This document shows positions 1-5,123 of a DNA stretch of 7,976 bases, one piece after another. Positions within the stretch are counted from its first letter, which is position 1. The number at the start of each line of letters is the position of its first letter. The DNA is from an uncultured Oscillospiraceae bacterium. GTDB taxonomy: Bacteria > Bacillota > Clostridia > Oscillospirales > Oscillospiraceae. The stretch is taken from assembly GCA_910578575.1 (NCBI GenBank), contig CAJTQP010000080.1, positions 1 to 7,976 on the forward strand. The letters are read 5' to 3'. The notes below the pieces were generated by a model that was not told the origin of the DNA, did no database searches, and saw only the letters and a list, made by a program, of their open reading frames with translations. The translations under genes and the position numbers were made by a program.

Positions 1-194
1 CAAGTCTTGATTTCTTTGTCAACATTTGCAACGCCCTTGAAACAGATCCGCTATATTTCTTGCAGGATTCCTTAACATATACTTCTAGTTGTTCTCAGAA
101 AGATTTGATTTCTTTTTGCGAGCGTCTTTCTCCCAAGGATTGTACAAAGGCGCTGTCTTTGTTGAAAGTTGTTTTCGATGATGTTTCGGTCTGA
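1..194 (+). CDS. XRE/Cro-type HTH transcriptional regulator, C-terminal part
   Basis: The first open frame (codons from base 3, stop TGA at 192-194) gives the last 63 residues of a protein that begins before the window. Its start, SLDFFVNICNALETDPLYFL, has the pattern that ends the helix-turn-helix domain of XRE/Cro-C1 regulators, where recognition-helix residues are followed by a 'L..I.naL...p..LL' helix. A tail of about 40 residues follows, with three Cys (in SSCSQK, SFCERL and KDCTKA) and ends VVFDDVSV. A small XRE regulator with a short C-terminal helical tail is common in Clostridia, both as a chromosomal regulator and as a mobile-element immunity regulator. The DNA-binding half lies outside the window, so its target cannot be inferred. 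The frame is uninterrupted and matches codon use expected of a real gene. The assignment rests on the HTH-end pattern only. Confidence 0.7.
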   Translation, partial: SLDFFVNICNALETDPLYFLQDSLTYTSSCSQKDLISFCERLSPKDCTKALSLLKVVFDDVSV

Positions 195-243
195 GAAGGG
201 CAGGCAGGAAAGGTCGAGTAAGCGTAATAAAACTGTGAATGAA

Positions 244-283
244 CGGGACAATGAGAATGATGGGGATCGTTCTCATTGTCCCG
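244..283. repeat. Long inverted repeat / stem-loop
   Basis: CGGGACAATGAGAA (244-257) and TTCTCATTGTCCCG (270-283) are perfect 14-base inverted arms. The pairing can extend inward through a G-U pair (258/269) and GAT/ATC (259-261/266-268) to a GGGG tetraloop, giving an 18-bp stem. It lies 50 bases after the stop of the XRE regulator. Neither flank has a run of T on either strand, so it does not look like an ordinary intrinsic terminator. It could be a T-less terminator, a REP/MITE-like element or a mobile-element end. The structure is certain; the role is not known. Confidence 0.75.
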
Positions 284-537
284 TCATAGTATTATGGGGA
301 TGTGCTAGACGATTGAAGGTACAGCTTTAACAAGCATCGCTGTTTAGAAACAAAGGGCAAAAGATTTCGCAGCACTTGCCCTGCAACTTGTGAACAGGTA
401 AGCAATTACCTAAGCAACCGCAAAGGTAACCCATAGCTTCCATCGGCTCCCCCAGCAGGGCCGCCCTTTGAAAAGGCTTTACCAGAAGGGAATCAGGCGG
501 CTCCTTCCACGACTCTCGTTCCGTATGGTCGAAGTCC
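284..537. other. Stretch with no supportable gene
   Basis: Open frames exist here on both strands (minus 327-617 and plus 468-740), but neither has a good ribosome binding site or a recognisable product. The minus frame gives an odd Cys-rich tail, and its upstream part overlaps the ATPase remnant. The position next to a decayed mobile-element gene suggests this is eroded element DNA. No RNA gene or promoter is recognisable. Confidence 0.4.
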
Positions 538-986
538 ATAGTAGTCGGCGTAGCTGTATGCTCCTCACCGACCATCTCAAATCTTTTGCAAAATGCGTTG
601 GGTGTCAGGGGGCCCACCCGAACTCGCCAAGCTGTTCATTCAGGCTATTTCCTAGCTGCTTGGCATATACAGGGAAATGGAGTTCGTCTGTTTGCGACAT
701 ACCAAAAAATCTAAACATTCTCTCCTGTAAACGCTGGTAAGTGTCCTCTAAAGACATATAAAACAGTTTCTTGGCGGACATCATACGCCCAAAGCCTTTG
801 ACCTATGAGGACCTAATAGGCAATTTGAGCCATCAAAAAAGATTTTCCACCTTTGGTGCTCCAGCGAAAAGATAGGTACCATGGTAGAGGAGACCATCAA
901 TACTGAGAGGCTCACATTGAAAGGCTGTGGCCTCCTCCCGGTTCAGTTGCTGTGTGATAGCTCAACGTTAACTGACTTGGCTGCAT
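538..986 (-). pseudogene. Broken RepA-like AAA ATPase of a mobile element
   Basis: Consecutive minus-strand fragments rebuild one protein across several frames. From 961 to 848 the sequence includes NREEATAFQCEPLSIDGLLY and ends TYLFAGAPKV. From 848 to 816, one frame over, it reads GKSFLMAQIAY, completing a Walker A motif (GAPKVGKSF) that a one-base loss has split. After a TAG at 813-815 comes GQRLWAYDVRQETVLY (to 756). A further shift gives MSLEDTYQRLQERMF and onward (757-608, stop TGA at 605-607). Out of frame again, DTQRILQKI and AYSYADYY follow (to about 538). From memory, the order and wording match RecA-like/AAA_25 ATPases (RepA-type helicase or replication ATPases) on Firmicute plasmids and integrative elements, where Walker A is followed by LALEDdyrRLQER and IDTLQKiRe...YSYAsDY. 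The start may be the ATG at 984-986, which has a purine-rich upstream. At least three frameshifts and one in-frame stop make it non-functional, and the segment between QLGNSLNEQL and LQKI looks shortened. Confidence 0.65.
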
Positions 987-1035
987 TCTTCTACCTTTTT
1001 CTTCCTTTACTGTCCAATTTGTTCTGTGCGCTTAC

Positions 1036-1096
1036 AAGCTCCTGGGGTAACCCCTGAGAAATTCAGCTTGCATTCCCTGACGAAAGCTGGTAAGCT
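1036..1096 (+). promoter_or_regulatory. Possible attenuator-like leader of the ABC-F gene
   Basis: The leader offers competing pairings. AAGCT (1036-1040) can pair with AGCTT (1065-1069), enclosing GGGG-TAA-CCCC (1044-1054). Alternatively CAGCTT (1064-1069) can pair with AAGCTG (1084-1089), and a further AAGCT lies at 1092-1096. Alternative stems ahead of a coding region are typical of attenuators, and some ABC-F genes are controlled that way. The arms are only 4-6 bp, so this is a tentative call. Confidence 0.25.
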
Positions 1097-1112
1097 ACAA
1101 GGGATACTTTAT

Positions 1113-1151
1113 ATGAAAAAGAGGAGCTATACCCATGCTAACTGTTTCTGA
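1113..1151 (+). CDS. Possible 12-codon leader peptide overlapping the ABC-F start
   Basis: ATG at 1113 opens a short frame, MKKRSYTHANCF, ending at TGA 1149-1151. It overlaps the first 17 bases of the ABC-F gene in another frame. AAGGG at 1099-1103 sits nine bases upstream as a usable ribosome binding site. The ABC-F ribosome binding site (GAGGAG, 1121-1126) lies inside this frame, so translating it would compete with or couple to ABC-F initiation. Short frames arise often by chance, so it may not be translated. Confidence 0.25.
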   Translation: MKKRSYTHANCF

Positions 1152-2736
1152 CTTGAGCCTGCAATTCCGTGACCGCCTGCTGTTCTCCCACGTTGACCTG
1201 CAATTTACCAAGGGCAACTGCTATGGGATCATTGGCGCCAACGGGGCGGGGAAGTCTACCTTTTTGAAAATTCTTTCCGGGGACATGGAGGCCACCACCG
1301 GAGCCGTGACCATCCTGCCAGAGCTGCGTATGTCGGTGCTGAAGCAGGACCAGAACATGTACGATGCCTATACCGTTCTGGACACGGTGATTATGGGCAA
1401 CCCCAAGCTCTACCAGGTGGGCCAGGAGCGGGACGCCCTGTACGCCAAGGAGGAAATGTCCGAGGAGGATGGTATCCTGGCCTGTGAGCTGGAGGAGACC
1501 TTTGCTGAGCTGGGGGGCTGGGAGGCTGAGAGTGAGGCCAGTCGTATCCTCCAGGGTTTGGGCGTGGACACCGAGCACCACCAGGGGAGCATGGCCAACC
1601 TGGACCCCCGGCTGAAGGTGAATGTCCTGCTGGCCCAGGCCCTGTTCGGCAGCCCAGACATCCTCATCATGGACGAGCCCACCAACAACCTGGACATCGA
1701 TGCGGTGAACTGGTTGGAGGACTTCCTGCTGGACTTTGAGAGCACCGTGATCGTGGTCTCCCATGACCGCCACTTCCTGAACACCGTCTGCACCCATATC
1801 GTGGACATCGACTATGGAAAGATCAAGATGTATGTGGGCAACTACGACTTCTGGTTCGAGTCCTCTCAGATGATCCAGCAGTTGGTGAAAAACCAGAATA
1901 AGCGCAATGAGGAGAAGATCAAGGAGCTGCAAGACTTCATCTCCCGCTTCTCCGCCAACAAATCCAAGAGCAAACAGGCCACCGCCCGACGGAAGCTGTT
2001 GGACAAGCTCACTGTGGAGGAGCTTCCCGCCTCTTCCCGGCGCTATCCCTGGGTGAAGTTTTCCCCGGACCGGGAGGTGGGGAAGTCCATCCTAGCGGTG
2101 AACAACGTCTCCAAGACCATCGACGGGGTGAAGGTGCTGGACAAGGTCTCCTTCCTCCTGGGCAAGGGGGATAAGGTGGCCTTCATCGGGGACAACGAGA
2201 ATGCCCACAGTGTCCTCTTTGAAATCCTCACCGGGCGCATGGAGCCCGACGAGGGGAGCGTGGATTGGGGAACCACGGCCACTTTCTCTTATTTCCCCAA
2301 AGACAACAGCGAGTTCTTTGAGGACTGCGACGACAACTTGGTGGAGTGGCTGCGGCAGTACTCCCCGGACCCCAGCGAGTTGTACCTCCGGGGCTTTTTG
2401 GGACGGATGCTCTTCTCCGGGGACGAGGTGTACAAGCCGGTGAAAGTTCTCTCCGGTGGCGAAAAGGTGCGGTGTATGCTCTCCCGGATGATGCTCTCTG
2501 GGGGGAACGTGCTGCTTCTGGACCAGCCCACCAACCACCTGGATTTGGAGTCCATCGCTGCCCTGAACAAGGGCCTGGAGGCGGTGAAGTGCAACATTCT
2601 TCTGGCCTGCCACGACCACCAGTTGGTGGAGACAGTCTGCAACCGTATTTTTGACTTTACCGCAGACGGCAAACTTATCGACCGGAAGCTGAGTTATGAC
2701 GAATACCTGGCCAGAAAGGCCCAGGAGGGCGCGTGA
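1135..2736 (+). CDS. ABC-F family ATPase (YbiT/YkpA-like), ribosome-associated
   Basis: A 533-residue soluble protein with two ABC ATPase domains and no membrane segment, the layout of ABC-F translation factors that bind the ribosomal E site. Domain 1 has Walker A GANGAGKS (34-41), Walker B ILIMDE (176-181) and switch SHD (209-211). A charged linker at about 240-300, rich in K, E and R, fits the interdomain P-site tRNA-interaction region. Domain 2 has signature LSGGE (439-443), Walker B VLLLDQ (459-464) and HDH (493-495). Domain 2 Walker A is degenerate (GDNENAHS, 352-359, with His for the Lys), and domain 1 has NLDPR (155-159) where LSGGx is expected. The wording (VLLAQALF, FLGRMLFSG, LSGGEKVRCMLSRMML) points to the YbiT/YkpA branch rather than a known antibiotic-resistance branch. 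Start ATG 1135 has GAGGAG eight bases upstream. A 5-bp hairpin (2728-2743) spans the stop codon. The flavin reductase-like gene follows after 26 bases. Family confidence is high; the cellular role (translation regulation versus resistance) is not shown by sequence. Confidence 0.93.
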   Translation: MLTVSDLSLQFRDRLLFSHVDLQFTKGNCYGIIGANGAGKSTFLKILSGDMEATTGAVTILPELRMSVLKQDQNMYDAYTVLDTVIMGNPKLYQVGQERDALYAKEEMSEEDGILACELEETFAELGGWEAESEASRILQGLGVDTEHHQGSMANLDPRLKVNVLLAQALFGSPDILIMDEPTNNLDIDAVNWLEDFLLDFESTVIVVSHDRHFLNTVCTHIVDIDYGKIKMYVGNYDFWFESSQMIQQLVKNQNKRNEEKIKELQDFISRFSANKSKSKQATARRKLLDKLTVEELPASSRRYPWVKFSPDREVGKSILAVNNVSKTIDGVKVLDKVSFLLGKGDKVAFIGDNENAHSVLFEILTGRMEPDEGSVDWGTTATFSYFPKDNSEFFEDCDDNLVEWLRQYSPDPSELYLRGFLGRMLFSGDEVYKPVKVLSGGEKVRCMLSRMMLSGGNVLLLDQPTNHLDLESIAALNKGLEAVKCNILLACHDHQLVETVCNRIFDFTADGKLIDRKLSYDEYLARKAQEGA

Positions 2737-2762
2737 GTGCGCCAGAATAGGGAGGTATCACC

Positions 2763-3329
2763 ATGAAAAAAAGCATTGGAGTTTATTCAAATCTCTTTCC
2801 CATGCCTGTTTTGATGATCGCTACTTACGATGAAAATGAAACGGTGAACGTGATGAACATGGCTTGGGGCGGAATCTGTGCCCGAAACATGGTGGCCCTG
2901 AACATCAGCGAGGGCCACAAGACCACCAAGAACCTGCGCCAGCGAGGGGCCTTTACCCTGAGTGTGGCGGATATCCCACACTTGAAGGAGTCGGATTATT
3001 TCGGCATGGTCAGCGGCAACGATGTGGCAGATAAGTTCGCCCGCACGGGGATGCACGCGGTGAAGAGCACACGGGTGGATGCCCCCATCGTGGAGGAATA
3101 CCCCCTGACCTTGGAGTGCAAAGTGGTGGAGTTCCAGGAGTCGGCCTCTGGCCTCCGGGTGTTGGGGGAGATCGTCAATACCCTGGTGGACGATTCGGTT
3201 CTGGATGCGGACGGCGTCGTAGACCCTGCCAAGCTCAACGCCTTTGTGTTCGATACCTTCCAGCACGGCTACTATGCCGTAGGTGAGAAGATAGGCCAGG
3301 CTTGGGAGAGTGGCGAGAAGTTTATGTAA
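2763..3329 (+). CDS. Flavin reductase-like FMN-binding split-barrel protein
   Basis: The 188-residue cytosolic protein resembles flavoredoxin/flavin reductase-like split-barrel proteins, which bind FMN and act in flavin- or NAD(P)H-dependent electron transfer. Supporting stretches are PMPVLMIATYDENETVNVMN (13-32), with the usual proline-rich start and first strands. Next come AWGGICARNMVALNI (34-48), HKTTKNLRQRGAFTLSVAD (52-70), a pattern matching the FMN-phosphate region, and DAPIVEEYPLTLECKVVE (106-123), typical of the family's second half. The length matches the family. Start ATG 2763 is preceded by AGGGAGGT (2749-2756) at 6 bases. It lies 26 bases after the ABC-F gene, so both are probably co-transcribed, although no functional link is obvious. 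It ends just before the terminator hairpin at 3356-3384. The physiological electron donor and acceptor cannot be read from the sequence. Confidence 0.85.
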   Translation: MKKSIGVYSNLFPMPVLMIATYDENETVNVMNMAWGGICARNMVALNISEGHKTTKNLRQRGAFTLSVADIPHLKESDYFGMVSGNDVADKFARTGMHAVKSTRVDAPIVEEYPLTLECKVVEFQESASGLRVLGEIVNTLVDDSVLDADGVVDPAKLNAFVFDTFQHGYYAVGEKIGQAWESGEKFM

Positions 3330-3352
3330 GGCACTTCCTGATGAAATGTGTG

Positions 3353-3384
3353 AAAAAAGCCCGCTGCATGACGCAGCGGGCTTT
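3353..3384. terminator. Bidirectional intrinsic terminator between convergent operons
   Basis: AAAGCCCGCTGC (3356-3367) and GCAGCGGGCTTT (3373-3384) form a perfect 12-bp stem with a 5-nt loop (ATGAC). Read on the minus strand it is followed by six T (complement of A 3353-3358), a strong terminator 24 bases after the hydrogenase stop. Read on the plus strand it is followed by GCTCTGTTTT, a weaker tail, 26 bases after the flavin reductase-like stop. One hairpin thus serves both converging transcripts. Confidence 0.9.
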
Positions 3385-3407
3385 GCTCTGTTTTGACTAT
3401 TTGGCAC

Positions 3408-5123
3408 TTACAGTTCCCAGTTTGCTTGCTCTGTGTGCAGCAGCTTATGTGCCTTATGGGACAGCGGTTCTTCCAAATACTCTTTGTATAGCTTCTGGAT
3501 CACTGGATTCTCATGGGAGAAGCGGATGGGATTGGCCTGGTCCAGAGCGTAGAGGCGGTTGCCCCGCGCTTCCGACAAATCCACGCCGTCGTGGATCGGC
3601 TGTCCGCCGCCACCGGAGCAGCCGCCGGGGCAGGCCATGACCTCTACGAAATCGTAGGAGGCTTGCCCTGACTGGATGGCCTCCATGAGCATCCGGGCAC
3701 TGGAGAGGCCCGATGCTACGGCCAAACGGACCGTGGTGTCCTGGATGGTAAAGCTGGCCTCCCGCCAGGGCTTCTGGCCTCGGATCTCCTGGAACGCGTC
3801 GGCGGGGGGATTGCTCCCGGTAAGCTTCCAATAGGCGGTGCGTAGGGCAGCTTCCATAACGCCACCGGTGACACCAAAGATGACCCCGGCCCCGGAGCCT
3901 ACCCCCAAGGGGTGGTCAAACTCCTCTTCCGGCAGAGCGGCCACGTTGATTTGGGTGGCCCGGAGCATTCGGACCAGCTCCCGTGCGGTAATCACCACGT
4001 CCACGTCCTTCTCCGCTGCGTCGTTGACCTGGGGGACATCGGCCTCATATTTCTTGGCAATGCAGGGCATGACGGAGACACAGAAAATGTCTTCCGGCTT
4101 CTTCCCCAACAACTGGGCATAGTAGCTCTTGGCCACCGCGCCGAACATCTGTTGGGGACTTTTGGCGGTGGAGAGGTGGGGGGCCATGTCGGGGAACTCC
4201 CTGCGCAGGAAGCGGACCCAGCCAGGACAGCAGGAGGTGAACTGGGGGAGCGTGGCGTGCTCCGGGTCGCTGAGCCGTTCCACGAACTCACTGCTCTCCT
4301 CCATAATGGTCAGGTCGGCGGAGAAGGTGGTGTCGAATACGTGCTTGACTCCAAGGGCCCGGACAGCGGCGGCCAGGCGTTTTTCCGTGGCCTGTTCTGG
4401 GGTCAACCCCAGATTCTCCCCCCAGGCGGCCCGGACAGCCGGGGCGATTTGGAACACCACCTCTTTTTCTGGGTCGGTAAGGGCGGCAAAAACCTTCTCG
4501 GTGTCGTCCCGCCCCCGCAGAGCCCCCACAGGACAGTGGGCCACGCATTGGCCGCAGAAAGCACAGTTGGTCTCGTTCATCCGGGTTCCACGAACGCGCA
4601 CTGTGGTGTGGGCCCCGGAGCCGGTGACTTCCCAGACCCCCAGGGATTGGACCCGCTCGCAGACGCTGACACAGCGTAAGCATTTGATACACTTGGCGCT
4701 GTCTCGCAGGATGGGCTGGGTTTTGTCCCAGGGCCGCTCGGAGGTAGCCTTGCCAAAGGGGACGGACTGGATGTTCATATCTGTGGATAGCCTTTGCAGA
4801 GAGCAGTTGCCGCTGCGTACACAGGTTACGCAGTGGTCCACATGCTGGGAGAGGATCAACTCCACATTGGTTTTCCGGGTGGTGCGCACACGAGGAGTGT
4901 TGGTGTGGACTACCATACCGTTCTCCACCAGGGTGTTGCAGGCAGTGGCCAGCTTGTTGACTCCCTCCACCTCTACAGCACAGATCCGGCAGGAGCCGAC
5001 TTCGTTGATGTCTCGGAGGTAACAGAGGGTAGGGATGTGGATCTCCACCTGTTTGGCTGCGTCCAGGATGGTGGTGCCTTCCGGGACAGTGACAGCCTTG
5101 TTGTCGATGGTCAGGGTTACCAT
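3408..5123 (-). CDS. hydA: [FeFe] hydrogenase catalytic subunit, CpI-type modular
   Basis: A 571-residue [FeFe] hydrogenase that reduces protons to H2 or the reverse. Modules in order: [2Fe-2S] ferredoxin (C34, C45, C48, C62); His-Cys [4Fe-4S] (H94, C98, C101, C107); two [4Fe-4S] (C145/148/151/155 and C187/190/193/197); then the H-domain. The H-cluster motifs are complete: TSCCPGW (296-302), MPCIAKKYE (352-360) and EVMACPGGCSGGGGQP (494-509), giving ligands C299, C354, C498 and C502, each one less than in CpI of Clostridium pasteurianum. The proton-path residues also survive: C298, E276, E279, R283 and S318 correspond to CpI C299, E279, E282, R286 and S319. Length is close to CpI (574). Start ATG 5123 overlaps the upstream gene by 7 nt, with GGAGGGAGGT (5131-5140) at 7 bases. 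No signal peptide, so cytosolic. It should receive electrons through its Fe-S chain from the partner flavoprotein. Maturases HydE/F/G are not in the window. Confidence 0.97.
   Translation of the reverse strand: MVTLTIDNKAVTVPEGTTILDAAKQVEIHIPTLCYLRDINEVGSCRICAVEVEGVNKLATACNTLVENGMVVHTNTPRVRTTRKTNVELILSQHVDHCVTCVRSGNCSLQRLSTDMNIQSVPFGKATSERPWDKTQPILRDSAKCIKCLRCVSVCERVQSLGVWEVTGSGAHTTVRVRGTRMNETNCAFCGQCVAHCPVGALRGRDDTEKVFAALTDPEKEVVFQIAPAVRAAWGENLGLTPEQATEKRLAAAVRALGVKHVFDTTFSADLTIMEESSEFVERLSDPEHATLPQFTSCCPGWVRFLRREFPDMAPHLSTAKSPQQMFGAVAKSYYAQLLGKKPEDIFCVSVMPCIAKKYEADVPQVNDAAEKDVDVVITARELVRMLRATQINVAALPEEEFDHPLGVGSGAGVIFGVTGGVMEAALRTAYWKLTGSNPPADAFQEIRGQKPWREASFTIQDTTVRLAVASGLSSARMLMEAIQSGQASYDFVEVMACPGGCSGGGGQPIHDGVDLSEARGNRLYALDQANPIRFSHENPVIQKLYKEYLEEPLSHKAHKLLHTEQANWEL

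Noticed and set aside
85..276. 63-residue minus-strand frame with hydrophobic start
   Set aside because: It overlaps the XRE gene end, which is better supported, and extends into the inverted repeat.
327..617. 96-residue minus-strand frame with a Cys-rich tail
   Set aside because: It starts with GTG and overlaps the out-of-frame ATPase remnant (DTQRILQKI, AYSYADYY). No ribosome binding site is seen and no family resembles it, so it is best explained as chance within a decayed region.
468..740. 90-residue plus-strand frame
   Set aside because: It runs antisense to the ATPase pseudogene, has no ribosome binding site and its residue pattern looks random.
1068..1096. TTGCAT-17-TAAGCT as promoter for the ABC-F gene
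   Set aside because: Both hexamers match the consensus at only three of six positions, and they overlap the leader stems. No better promoter was found in 961-1110, so I leave the promoter uncalled.
1138..1932. 264-residue minus-strand frame opposite the ABC-F gene
   Set aside because: This is a GC-rich antisense shadow of the ABC-F gene. Its His/Val/Gln-heavy composition is typical of such shadows.
3912..5022. Long plus-strand frames inside the hydrogenase region
   Set aside because: They are antisense to the conserved hydrogenase, whose motifs are complete. There is no ribosome binding site or family match.
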